A DNA stretch of 64,000 nt from Stomoxys calcitrans. Taxonomy: Eukaryota > Arthropoda > Insecta > Diptera > Muscidae. Position 1 is the stretch's first letter, and each line of letters opens with the position of its first letter. Positions 1 to 10,170 of this stretch are shown here, piece after piece. The stretch is from NCBI RefSeq assembly GCF_963082655.1, contig NC_081553.1, positions 40,563,054-40,627,053 on the forward strand. Reading direction: 5' to 3'. The position numbers and the translations under genes are program-made. The notes beneath the pieces were generated by a model. That model had not been told where the DNA came from, did not search any database, and saw only the letters and a list, made by a program, of their open reading frames with translations.

Positions 1-19
1 GCTTTACTTGTTTTTAATA

Positions 20-256
20 TTGGGTTGCCCAAAAAGTAATTGCGGATTTTTCATATAGTCGGCGTTGACAAATTTTTTCACAGCTTGTGACTCTGTAATT
101 GCATTCTTTCTTCTGTCAGTTATCAGCTGTTACTTTTAGCTTGCTTTAGAAAAAAAGTGTAAAAAAAGTATATTTGATTAAAGTTCATTCTAAGTTTTAT
201 TAAAAATTCATTTACTTTCTTTTAAAAAATCCGCAATTACTTTTTGGGCAACCCAA
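20..256. mobile_element. mariner-derived MITE (internal-deletion derivative)
   Basis: A 237-bp element flanked by TA on both sides (18-19 and 257-258). It has near-perfect terminal inverted repeats starting TTGGGTTGCCCAAAAAGTAA, about 31 bp in all. Its left part matches the right (transposase 5') end of the mariner at 29634-30673, and its right part matches that element's left end. It is therefore a deletion derivative with no coding capacity. It could be mobilised in trans by a related transposase. Confidence 0.9.
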
Positions 257-376
257 TATAACTTTTCGACTACCGTAAGTTATTTCTCTAATTCCTAATT
301 TTTTTTGTCCGAAGGACCGGCAACATCTCAAACAGTAGTGAAAATCATATGATCAACTCTGTACACTCTCAGCTTT
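257..376. other. unique intronic spacer of sponge
   Basis: Short AT-rich stretch between the MITE and the tandem-repeat element. I see no gene or motif in it. It lies in the intron upstream of the first visible sponge exon. Confidence 0.4.
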
Positions 377-1893
377 TATACCCACCACCAAATGATGGGG
401 GTATACAAATCTAGCCATTCCGTTTGTAACACCTCGGAATATTGATCTGCGACCCCATAAAGTATATATATTCTGAATCGTCTCGACATTCTGAGTTTAT
501 CTAGCCATGTCCGTCTCTCGAAATCACGATAGCGGACGAACGCGGAAAACTAGCTGCTTGAAATGTTACATAGATACTTCTTATTGATGTAGGTCATTGG
601 GGATTGCAAATGGGCCAAAACGGTTCAGATTTGGATATAGCCCCCTCTATAAGCCTCAATTTTCATTCGATTTGGCTAAAATTTGGAACAAAGACTTTTG
701 CTATGCCTTTCAACACCTACGCCAAGTATGATCCGAACCGGTCTATGAACTGATCCCTAGATTTGATTTCTTGAGCCTCTAGAAGCGTTAATTTTCATCC
801 GATTTCGCTAAAATTTGGAACAGAGATTTGAGTTATTACTTCCAACATCCACGACAAGTATGATCCGAATCAGTCTATAAACAGATAAAGCCCCCACATA
901 AACCGATCCCCGGATTTGACTTCTTGAGCCCTTAGAAGACTCAATTTTCATCCGATTCGGCTGAAATTTGAAACAAAGACTTGTGTTATGACTTTCAACA
1001 TCCATGTCAAGTATGATCCGAATGGGTCTATAAACAGATATAGCCCCCATATAAACCGATCCCCGGATTTGACTTTTGAGCCCTTAAAAGCCGCATTTTT
1101 CATCCGATTTGGCTGAAATTTGGAACAAAGACTTAAGATATAACTTTCAACATCCATCCCAAGTATGATCCGAATCGGTTTATAAACAGATAAAGCCCCC
1201 ACATAAACCGATCCCCGGATTGGCTTCTTGAGCCCTTAGAAGCCTCAATTTTCATCGGATTTTGCTGAAATTTGGAACAAAGATTTAAGATATAACTCTC
1301 AACATCCATCCCAAGTATGATCCGAATCGGTCTATAAACAGATATAGCCCTCATATAAAACGATCCCCGGATTTAACTTCTTGAGCCCTTAGAAGCCTAA
1401 ATTTTTAACTGATTTGGCTGAAATTTGGCATAAAACCCTATCTTTCGACTCACAACAGCCATGCCATGTTTTATCCGAATCGGTCAATATGTTGTTATTG
1501 GACCCCCTAAGTACCGATATGACTTCTTGGGAACAAAATAATTCAAATACATACTCAGTTATTAAGGGTACTTCTTGAGCCTTTAGACGCCTACATTTTC
1601 ATCCGATTTAGCTAAAACAGATATAGTCCCAATATAAACCGATCCCCGGATTTGCCTTCTTCAGCCCTTAGAAGCCTTAATGTTCAACTGATTTGGCTGA
1701 AATTTGGCATAAAACCCTATCTTTTGACTCACAACATCCATGCCATGTTTTATCCAAATCAGTCAATATGTTAATATTGGACCCTAAGTACCGATATCCC
1801 GATATGACTTCTTGAGACCAAAATAATTCAAATACAAACTCAATAAGAGTACATTTATAGCGGAATCCATAGTGGTGGGTACTTAAGATTCTA
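377..1893. repeat. ~150-bp tandem-unit repeat element (family with ATACCCACCACC end)
   Basis: The element starts with ATACCCACCACC and ends near GTGGTGGGTACT, so its ends are inversely related. Inside lie about five to seven diverged tandem units of roughly 151 bp. Each carries phrases such as ATCCGATTTGGCTGAAATTT and AAACCGATCCCCGGATTTGA, with unit boundaries near 915, 1070, 1225 and 1380. Reverse-strand open frames at 808-1354 are by-products of the unit and all give the same short peptide. It resembles other elements in this window at 11590, 25912, 32118, 40101 and 42395. I infer a non-autonomous mobile element with internal satellite-like amplification. Confidence 0.75.
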
Positions 1894-2104
1894 CCCGGCG
1901 GAACCTGGCACTCTTACACTTGTTTTCTCTCTCTGTCTCTCTCGTTTTGTTTGCTCGGGTCGGCGTTGCAATACGTTGCAATTCTGTTGATTCCCGTCAC
2001 ATTCTGTTTGTTTGTTTGGGGGTTTTTCGTGGTGGTGCTATGGAAGCGAGGCAGCCACCCAGACTTTTGGTCCCGAAAGTGAATATCAGTTTCGTGCTCT
2101 ACTC

Positions 2105-2460
2105 CCAAATATCTTTTATTTGAGCCCCATATTGTTACGGTCGGTGAATATGTCCGGTTGAGCGTTGTTTTGGGATTGGAACATCCCCCTGGGTATTTGG
2201 ACCCAACACTATGATTGTATTCTACTCTCCAATCTCTTTCATCTAATACCTATATTGTCCTGATTGATCCACTTTTAATGTTGGGTAGTGTTAATGGGGT
2301 AAGGGGGAAGAGTCCGCCCCTCTCCTATAACAAAAAATTATTGTTGCTTCAAGACCAACCTGCACCAATTTCAAAAAAATCGGTTCAGCAGTTTTTGTTG
2401 CATATAGACACAAACAAACAAACAACAAACAAAACACATACAAATACAGATTCATTGACA
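2105..2460 (+). repeat. interspersed repeat of the 'GGTTCAGCxGTTTTT' family
   Basis: Carries GAGCCCCATATTG, GGTAAGGGGGAAGAGTCCGC, AAAATCGGTTCAGCAGTTTT and a (CAAA)n-like tail. These phrases recur at 33.2-36.2 kb and 48.2-48.7 kb. It lies in the sponge intron, has no convincing coding content, and its family is not identified. Confidence 0.6.
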
Positions 2461-2771
2461 TGAATAGTACTAGCTCCATCTATCTGGGGTTTATGGCAAG
2501 TCCATTGCCCTTCGCCCATCTAGACAGCTTGCTTAGTGCACCCTTAACGAGGTCCATAATAGTTAAGATAATACTTTCTTCCGCAATAATGTAGAGTGAT
2601 GCATTGATAATTCTACTCTTTTGACATTTAATCAACCAACAGATTTTGGATTCTAATATTCTCCCCAGAAACGAGGATGGATTGAGGAAATCAAATCTTC
2701 TAAATTCTGAGCAGCAATCATTTCCACAAACTCTAACATCTTAAATTGTTCTCTCCTTTTCTTCATTTTAG

Positions 2772-5099
2772 ATCCTAAAATATTTCGACAAGGGCAAATG
2801 TTGGGAGAAGGGAATACCCCTATGCAAGGAATTGGCTTTGCTGTACGAAACCAAACGTTTCGATTACAATAAGCTGAGTGATATTCTAATACAAGAGGCC
2901 AAATTTTTCCAAAATATCTTAACCCAACTAAGACCAGAGCCAGAATATTTTCGTGTGGGTTTTTATGGCTTGGGTTTTCCGCTGTTTGTGCGGGTAAGTG
3001 GTACTAACATGGCCGAAAACTATAACCCAGACTACATTACAACTTTCTTGCAGAACAAACAATTCGTCTACCGTGGCCTGGAATATGAACGTATCAGTGC
3101 TTTTACACAACGTCTACAAACCGAGTTTCCTGCAGCACAAACTTTAAACACAAACAGCCCTCCGGACAACTCCATCCTGGGCGCCTCAGAACAATATATA
3201 CAAATCAGCAATGTAAGGCCGGTGGCTGATGCTCAAGCTCTGAAAACTGCCATGGTTACGGTACCGGAAAAAATTGCACGCTTCTATGAAGTGAACGATG
3301 TCAGCCGTTTCATATCGGATCGTCCCATACACAAGGGTACCGTGGATAAAGAAAACGAATTTAAAAGTCTATGGATAGAACGTACTACGCTGGACATAGC
3401 TTGTCCGCTGCCAGGGATTTTACGTTGGTTTGAGGTGAAACACAAATCGGTGCAGGAATTGACTCCTGTCGAGTTCGCCTGCGAGACCATGCATAATGTG
3501 GGCAAAGATATATGGGATTTGATACAACAATATCGGCAAGACCCCAAGCGTAACATTAACCCCTTCTCCATGCGTTTGCAGGGTGTCATTGATGCCAATG
3601 TCATGGGTGGTATCAGTAAATATCAGGAAGCCTTTTTCACCGAACAATTTTTGAAATCGCCCCATGGCCAAGGACAACAGGCCAATGTACAGAGGTTGAA
3701 AGCTTTAATTTTAGAAAAGATACAAATTTTAGATCAAGCCCTGGAGCTGCATGGTCAATTGGCCCCGCCAGGTGTACAGCCATTGCATAAGCGCTTACTC
3801 GAAAGATTCTCCCAACTCAAGCAAAGCCTCTCGGGGCTGGGTCGTTTGAAGCGTCAGGCCTCGGAAAGCATTGTAAATACTCCGCTTCCGCCTTTGCCCA
3901 CAGAGAAACGCTCCATTAGTTTGGGTATTCATAACAGTGGCGCCAACTCCTTAATGACGGCCAATGCCAACTACTACGAACATGATGAGATCTACACAAG
4001 GCCGGGAGAGACTCTGCGCCCTGTGGAAGCCGCAAATAGATTCGCAAACAATTCCTATCAGACTTTGAGCAAGGAAAACTTAAGTTTAAGTTCTGTGGGA
4101 GGAGCCGGTGATGCCGACCTATGCCCTCCACCCATACCAAATAGGCCCAGATCGCAAAACTTTGGTAATTCCATATCCCTGGATGGACCTGAGGTGCCAC
4201 CTAAGCGCAATCAAACACTGCCCTCATCGCCCGGAGCCCCACCATTACCCCCCAGGGGCATTACGCCCGACAAGAGGGCCTCAAATCCCATGATTTTCAA
4301 TGACTTCTCCAATGAATCTTCCGTCTCAAGCATGCCTCGTCGACCACATTCCACTTCCCATCAGCACAATCCCAAATATGTTGTCGATATCAGTTTCGAT
4401 GATCCCGAAGCTGATCAACAACAGGGTCCCCCCTCGTTGACCCATTCACTCAACTGTCATGCCTCGGTGGTGGATAGCCATCATTTGAGTCTTGCATATG
4501 CTCCCAATGATTTTCGAGATTCGGGCATATCTACTGCCAGCGCCCATGAGTTGAATCATTTGAACAATTTGAGCGAAGAGTCGTCGACAAATTCAATGAG
4601 TACGGTGCATCATCGCGATCATTGCCGTTTGTCTTCAAGTGGTAGCATGGATAATGGGCAATTTATGTCTGCATCGGCAAGTAATGGCATGAGTGCCAGT
4701 CAAAGGGAGAATTCGGCAAGTTCATTTGATGTGGAGGATCTACCTATGCCAGCACCACCCATACCGCCCAAGTCATTGAACATTTTGGGGAGCGCCACAA
4801 TGCATGAGTCCTCCTCATCCACCTCGGTGGAAGGGCCTTCATCACAAAGCCTCAACAATACTCTTAATCATTCCAGTTCATTGAGCCATCACCATCATTA
4901 TCATACAACAACACCTCACATACAACAACAACAACACCATCATCATCATCATAGTACACAAAATGGACACAATAATGATGGTTATGTCTCACCAAAAACA
5001 TCCACCACCACCAACAACACCACGACCGCAAACACACCACCTGTGACCAATAAAAATGCCATTGACGAATCTCATCCCGAAGTTGGCAACACTTTTTGA
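2772..5099 (+). CDS. spg: Sponge-type DOCK3/4 guanine nucleotide exchange factor, 3' coding exons
   Basis: DOCK-family GEFs activate Rac/Rap GTPases through the DHR2 domain. Exon 2772-2993 follows an acceptor (TTTCTTCATTTTAG), intron 2994-3053 is 60 nt, and exon 3054-5099 ends at TGA 5097-5099. That gives 755 visible residues after intron removal. The first ~290 residues are the second half of DHR2: YFDKGKCWEKGIPLCKELA, PEYFRVGFYG, ENEFKSLWIERTTL, LPGILRWFEV, then the lobe C loop DANVMGG and KYQEAFFTEQF. The 'YFRVGFYG' and 'ENEFKSLWIERTTL' phrases fit DOCK3/4 better than DOCK1/2/5, hence sponge rather than myoblast city. The tail is disordered, with SH3-ligand motifs PPIPNRPR, APPLPPRG and APPIPPKS, then His-, Ser- and Thr-rich tracts. 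The N-terminal SH3, DHR1 and first half of DHR2 lie upstream of the window. The stop may be leaky: see the next entry. Confidence 0.93.
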   Translation: MLKYFDKGKCWEKGIPLCKELALLYETKRFDYNKLSDILIQEAKFFQNILTQLRPEPEYFRVGFYGLGFPLFVRVSGTNMAENYNPDYITTFLQNKQFVYRGLEYERISAFTQRLQTEFPAAQTLNTNSPPDNSILGASEQYIQISNVRPVADAQALKTAMVTVPEKIARFYEVNDVSRFISDRPIHKGTVDKENEFKSLWIERTTLDIACPLPGILRWFEVKHKSVQELTPVEFACETMHNVGKDIWDLIQQYRQDPKRNINPFSMRLQGVIDANVMGGISKYQEAFFTEQFLKSPHGQGQQANVQRLKALILEKIQILDQALELHGQLAPPGVQPLHKRLLERFSQLKQSLSGLGRLKRQASESIVNTPLPPLPTEKRSISLGIHNSGANSLMTANANYYEHDEIYTRPGETLRPVEAANRFANNSYQTLSKENLSLSSVGGAGDADLCPPPIPNRPRSQNFGNSISLDGPEVPPKRNQTLPSSPGAPPLPPRGITPDKRASNPMIFNDFSNESSVSSMPRRPHSTSHQHNPKYVVDISFDDPEADQQQGPPSLTHSLNCHASVVDSHHLSLAYAPNDFRDSGISTASAHELNHLNNLSEESSTNSMSTVHHRDHCRLSSSGSMDNGQFMSASASNGMSASQRENSASSFDVEDLPMPAPPIPPKSLNILGSATMHESSSSTSVEGPSSQSLNNTLNHSSSLSHHHHYHTTTPHIQQQQHHHHHHSTQNGHNNDGYVSPKTSTTTNNTTTANTPPVTNKNAIDESHPEVGNTF
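2994..3053 (+). other. 60-nt stop-free intron within sponge DHR2
   Basis: The donor GTAAGT directly follows codon CGG, the acceptor is TTCTTGCAG, and a branch-site-like TACTAAC lies at 3002-3008. The intron length is a multiple of three and has no stop, so retention would add 20 residues between PLFVR and NKQFVYRG. DOCK homologues have those two segments adjacent, which supports removal. Confidence 0.85.
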
Positions 5100-6125
5100 G
5101 TTACAATATGTCGCTGCCATCATCAATCACCATTATCCACTTCAAGCATTGACTTTAACACCACAGAGACATCGTCAACACCGAACAGTACATCACCGCC
5201 ACCAACACGCACCATGTTTACGGAACAGGCGGTGGTGCATGCCTCACAGTCGTTGACATCGCTGAGCATGAATGCCACCAATAATACATCATCATTGGTG
5301 GCCACCACCACCACCTCCACCTCTAATAATCATCATTATGTGTCGCCAACTCAGCCAGCTCATAAGGGGACAGTGCAAATAAATGCTGCTTCCCCGCCAG
5401 AGAATCAAACTCAACCTCACCAACAACAACAACAACAACAACATCATGCCCAGGTTCATGCACATTCCCATTCCCACACTCATCACCATCATAATCATTC
5501 TCAATCTCAGTTGCCACAAACCACACCACACTATTTCCCCAAACAGTTATCGCACACCTTACCGTCGTCACTACCAACCTCAATGGAGGCAACTTCAAGC
5601 TCTATGTTTGAATTGCCCAAAAGCTCTAACTTCAATTCCAACATCGAACACTGCTCATGTGGCCTTACCTTTAAGGTAGATAAGAATACAAATAATTTAA
5701 TAACAACCACCACATCAACATCGCTGCTAAGCCTAAACACTCAAAACAACTATAACAGTGGCCATTCCTTGGATGATGTCATGGTGGAGCGTCCCATGAA
5801 GCTGGAGCGTCAATCCTCCTCGATATCGCTGGTTCAAAATAAATATCATCATCACCATCACAGCCATAGCCATAGCCATGCACCACGCAATTGTCATCGT
5901 GGTCGTGGCCATGAGGAGGATAGCCATGATTATGCGGTGCCACAGCTACTGCAATACCAACAAGAGCCACCGGAAATTCTAACCCATGAATATTTCTCTC
6001 AGGAGTCCCAAGAGGCATTGACCACAAATACCACAACTACGGCTTTTAGTCCCCATGCGCACAGTTGCCGTCATCGGCATTCACATGTTCATGCTCAAAC
6101 AGATTTTTCCTATGGTCAACGATGA
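5100..6125 (+). CDS. in-frame His-rich extension of sponge after a single TGA (readthrough candidate)
   Basis: After TGA 5097-5099 the same frame stays open for 341 codons to TGA 6123-6125. The codons directly after the stop read VTICRCHHQSPLSTSSIDFN and run without a break into a 303-residue segment that begins at ATG 5214. Composition matches the preceding tail: poly-Gln (QPHQQQQQQQ), His clusters (HSHSHTHHHHNHS, KYHHHHHSHSHSH) and Thr/Ser/Asn runs. It also has ordinary-looking stretches such as SGHSLDDVMVERPMKLERQS. No strong splice pair that would remove the stop was found nearby. Possible explanations are translational readthrough (TGA followed by G, not the favoured C), an alternative last exon, a stop polymorphism or assembly error, or a recently lost C-terminus. 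A separate gene starting at 5214 is less likely because the frame is shared. Confidence 0.6.
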   Translation, partial: VTICRCHHQSPLSTSSIDFNTTETSSTPNSTSPPPTRTMFTEQAVVHASQSLTSLSMNATNNTSSLVATTTTSTSNNHHYVSPTQPAHKGTVQINAASPPENQTQPHQQQQQQQHHAQVHAHSHSHTHHHHNHSQSQLPQTTPHYFPKQLSHTLPSSLPTSMEATSSSMFELPKSSNFNSNIEHCSCGLTFKVDKNTNNLITTTTSTSLLSLNTQNNYNSGHSLDDVMVERPMKLERQSSSISLVQNKYHHHHHSHSHSHAPRNCHRGRGHEEDSHDYAVPQLLQYQQEPPEILTHEYFSQESQEALTTNTTTTAFSPHAHSCRHRHSHVHAQTDFSYGQR

Positions 6126-6344
6126 CATGCTTCCAAATGAGACTAAATGCGGCCAGAGTAAGCATAAGCGAGAGTGAAACATTTGAAGAATCTCAATAGT
6201 TCTCAAGAGAGAAAAATTGTCAAGGATTTTAATCAAGAGGTTTTGATTGATGTCTTCTTCTTTTCCATAAATTTGCTCAGAAGCGATTAAAGTTTTTCTA
6301 GTTTTCTGTGCTGGTACACAATGTTTGTATTTATTGTAATTTAT

Positions 6345-6350
6345 AATAAA
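6345..6350 (+). promoter_or_regulatory. poly(A) signal of sponge
   Basis: AATAAA about 220 nt after the distal stop at 6125. This is the first canonical signal on this strand after the coding region, and its placement also suits a coding region that extends to 6125. Confidence 0.6.
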
Positions 6351-6679
6351 TCTTGAAATGTATACGGATGTACTTTCCTACATTATCCTTTTTGTATAGG
6401 AATAGCTTCCATATCGGGTCGTTATCGCCAAAAAGATGCAAGTGATAAAAGTTTTTAAATGGTCGCGAAGATAATGTTTACACATTTCACAGAAGAGATA
6501 CTGAATTCTATGAGACAAATCGCAGCGACATGTCGCTGCAAAATTATAAAAAAAAAAATTGTGCATGTACAATAATTCCCCACAAATCCGCTTCTGTGAT
6601 GTTGCTACATATTTCGTGTTTTTGATTAAATTTTGTTAATGATCTGACGACGACTAGAGTACTCAAAAATTTTTCCAAA

Positions 6680-7145
6680 TATGCACAAATTGTTATTGAA
6701 AGTCATTCGCGTACTTTATTTGCCATCAGAAGAGAAGGCAAGCTACGTTTTGAGATAATTGAGAGCTTGCAAATTTCTATTGGAGGAATTTTTCCCAGCA
6801 GAAATTTGCAGCATCGAACAGCTGTTTTATGAAAACCAGCTGTTTAATTCGAATAAATAGCAAAAGAGATTAAAGGCTATTCTTACTCTCCTGTAAATTT
6901 TTACTGGCCCCGAGCTCCAAAAATGGACTTCATATTGGTGTTCCTGGGATCATTTTAGTGGTGTATACAAAAAATTAGATTTTCGCGAACTACCCCGTAA
7001 AATATAGTTCAGCCTTGAAAATAGATATTTTTGTTGTTGCTTCTGACACTAACTCAAAGAACCACACACAAGAGAATGCATGATATAATTACCAGGTAGT
7101 GTACCGTAAACAGCTGAATACAATTTTTTCTAGTGAAATATTTTT
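6680..7145. repeat. small inverted/MITE-like repeats shared with 42.29-43.74 kb
   Basis: The stretch around 6700-6870 (GCGTACTTTATTTGCCATC, AAATTTGCAGCATCGAACAG, CAGCTGTTTTATGAA) reappears in diverged inverse orientation at about 43500-43735. The stretch 7085-7140 (TAATTACCAGGTAGTGTACC, GTAAACAGCTGA) recurs at 42290-42350. Neither is coding. They look like short dispersed elements of unknown class. Confidence 0.5.
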
Positions 7146-7454
7146 TTTTTTCAAATCCCATTCGGAGCAAATCATTGGAAAAAGATCTTCGATCATTAAG
7201 ATCGACAAGAAAAGAGAAATAAACAAAGAAATGGAAATAAAAATGATATTCGCCCTAAAGGCCAAAACAGAATGAGCGCGTTGAGTTTTGGAACCAATAG
7301 GTGAGCAAAATGCGTTAGACCGCTATCGTGATTTAACTGATGTGCAGAGGATCATGGTTGGATCGACTTAGAATCACAGATTAATATTTCGAAATGTTAC
7401 AAACGAAATGACTAGATTAGAGTATCCTCGTTCTTTCGTGGTGGATGTAAAAAT

Positions 7455-7700
7455 GCAAATTTTTCCATGAACATTGCATTGAGGAACAGGGTCAAACTTC
7501 TCACATATCAATGAGTGCTGTCCGATTCAAGTTTAAGCTCATCGATAAGGGGCCTCCTTTTTAGTCTCATATAGTATGCCACGTTAGCAGGGGATAACTA
7601 TTGCTACACAATTTTGCTTTGTATTTCTCACCAGGATTCGAACCCAGGCGTTCAGCGTCATAGGCGGACATGCTAACATCTGCACTACGGTGGCCCCCAG
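7455..7700 (-). mobile_element. tRNA-derived SINE, reverse orientation
   Basis: On the reverse strand it starts with a tRNA-like head, with box-A-like TAGTGCAGATGTTAGCATG and box-B-like GGGTTCGAATCCTGG. A body shared with 11205-11425, 23078-23390 and 34005-34312 follows (GAGTGCTGTCCGATTCAAG, AAACTTCTCACATATCAATG in forward sense). It was probably transcribed by RNA polymerase III and moved by a partner LINE. Confidence 0.75.
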
Positions 7701-7954
7701 TATAAGTTTATTGGTGAACCCAAATTTTAATATAAGATTCGCACTGTACTTCCAAAGGCTTTAAATTTGTGTCCAATATTGTGCCGGTCGGCCAATATAT
7801 CCCTTTTGCAGTTTGCTTAAGAGTTGGGCGCCCCTCATATACTTGACCCTACTTTTAAACATGCGATTCATACTCTACTTCCATATAAAAAAAAAAGTTT
7901 ATTATGATAACTTACATACTGTTTGCAGTTATTGCTTAATTTGTTTCAGTATTC

Positions 7955-8183
7955 AACAATAGAAGGTTATGTCACTTGCGAAAACATAAAGCGGATAGGC
8001 CCCATGAACATCATTAAGGATGTCAAATCTGCCGAGAAAAAATATCATCACGTAAACAAAGAATCAATGTAAAAAGAAAACAAGTTGACATCCTCAATGG
8101 CAAGTACTGCTAAAAACTAAAAAAAAATGTATGTCGCCTCATCGTTTGGCTTAACCTTATTCAGTGAATCCTGAATTTGTTTG
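7955..8183. mobile_element. ~230-bp MITE-like element (copy 1)
   Basis: Shares GAAGGTTATGTCACTTGCG, AAAGCGGATAGGCCCCATGA, GTTGACATCCTCAATGGCAA and the terminal TTCAGTGAATCCTGAA with copies at 19388-19622 (other orientation) and 24075-24312. The ends are inverted repeats of the form CAGGATTCACT..AAT..AAGGTTA. No coding sequence. Confidence 0.65.
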
Positions 8184-10170
8184 AAGCGAAAATAATGTAG
8201 GTGCGCTTCGTTGTCACAGAATTTATCTACCAAAATCAAAATGGCACTTGCATCGAAATTGTTTTTGTTGTATAATCATAACGGCTTGGATTATTGACAC
8301 ATTTTTTGTGGTTAAAGTGTTACAGTGGTAAACACTAAGTAAGTCGTATCAATTCTTATTAAAAACTGGAATTCTCAAAATTTGGCACTTACATCTTTTT
8401 GGCGTTTAGCAGACAATATAATTTTAGACTTTTCTTTTTCCCTTTGTAGTCTCTCGTTGGGATATATCGCCAGGTGGCACGTTTTCTCGCGTACCAAGAC
8501 ACTAATTAGACTAACAAATGATAGATGTCGCCTTCGATTGTTATCAACTTCCTTGTGTGCCAAATACAAGAGTACAGGAGAGAGTAAAATCGTTATTGCT
8601 CTCCTGCTAATTTATGCACACAGATTATTGAGAGAAAATAAAATCGAGTTAAGTCTGGTAGTAGCATAGCATGTCTTTGTTCTCCGATGAAACAAACATT
8701 GATGGGAGGGGGGCTATTTTTACAAACGACTTTGGTTGGTGAGATTATATGATGTTTAATTATAACACTCTTGAAATAATTGCGAGAAATACTGACATTG
8801 CTTATCTAAGTAGTGGTGAATATAAATCTAAAAGTCTTCAAATACGAAAAAACATAGATATTTTTTTACAAAAAATAAAATAAAACAATGAATAAATAAT
8901 AAAAAGAAAACAGTTTTTGGAATTGTAACAGAATTGTAGAGTTACTATTTAAAAAAAAAAAGATAATAAAAATAAACCAAAAAATGAATTGGAAGCAACA
9001 ACAAATACTAAATAAACCAAAACAGTTCTATTGAAATTAATCAAAACTTATATTCCTATAAAAACTACAGCGCAAAAATCGTTAACATAATTTAAACAAA
9101 TAAATAAACAACAAACATATTTTAGCAAACAAAACCAAATATTGGCCAACAAAACAAAAAAAAATTATCAAAAGTTGTGACAATGGAGGCAAAAAATATT
9201 GAATCAAAATGTTTCGAAAAAGTAAAACAAAAATAACACCACATTTTTTATAAGCAAACGAATTAGTAACAAAAAAAAAATAGAAAAAAATAATTATTTT
9301 ACAAAATAAATTAATATATAAAAAATTTTAAACAATGACATTAAAAAAAACAAAAACTTTGTGCAATGCAGGCATTACTTTATCGAATACCAATTATATT
9401 ATTCAAACAACACATACTATATAACCGAATAAAATAAAAAAAAATTTATAAGATTTTATAAAGAAAGGAGAAAAATTCATATATATTTATTGAATATTAC
9501 AATTCGATATTAAAAACAAAACAATAACCATTAAACATAACAAAAAGTGCTAAATCATATAAACGAAATCAAACACACACACACACACAGAGATGCAAAC
9601 ACAGACACAAAACACTGAAGCAACGCACAAAACACATATTCATTAAAAATTTGTCACTTTGATATAGGATTTATTTTTACAAATCGAATGCCTACTAAAC
9701 CATACGAATTTCTTTTAATGATCTGTATTTTAATTTATCTACGTATACTATACAGTTGTGTTGTTTTCGTATTTGTAAATTATATTATTTTACTGTAGAA
9801 TATAATGAAAGTATTTTTTTTTTGTTTTGTAATTTTGTTAAATTTTATTTTTTTTTTTTTAATTATTGTGCAGGAATGGAAATCTCGTGTAATAAGTTCA
9901 TTTGTCTTTCCCCATTATATAAAACATTAAGATATACATACGTACATACATATAACATAGATATTAACTAGTCAGCCAAAATAAACAAAATAACATACAT
10001 TCATATATATAAAAAACTATTATTATAATATAATAAAAAAAAAGTGAACAATGAGAAGAGTTAAAATTCTTACAATTCAAAATATCATAGTTTTTAAATT
10101 TAATTGCAATAAAAACATAATTAAAATATAACAACAACTCAAAGACTTTCTTTAAAAAATTGCATTAAGG
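8184..10170. other. AT-rich non-coding region; possible extended 3' UTR of sponge
   Basis: About 2 kb of very A/T-rich sequence with many AATAAA words, a (CA)n run at about 9572-9589, and no credible coding frame. On the + strand it is A-rich in long blocks, which is common in long 3' UTRs of neuronal fly genes. It could equally be neutral intergenic DNA. The SINE and MITE lying between it and 6350 argue for caution. Confidence 0.3.

Noticed and set aside
808..1354. Overlapping reverse frames with a shared peptide (GAISVYRPIRIILDMD)
   Set aside because: Each is one ~150-bp tandem unit; the shared peptide comes from the DNA repeat and not from protein selection.
2832..5099. Assignment to myoblast city (DOCK1-type) instead of sponge
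   Set aside because: The 'YFRVGFYG', 'ENEFKSLWIERTTL', 'GVIDA.V.GGI.KYQEAFF' and 'PLHKRL' phrases fit DOCK3/4 better than DOCK1/2/5 as I remember them; full alignment would settle it.
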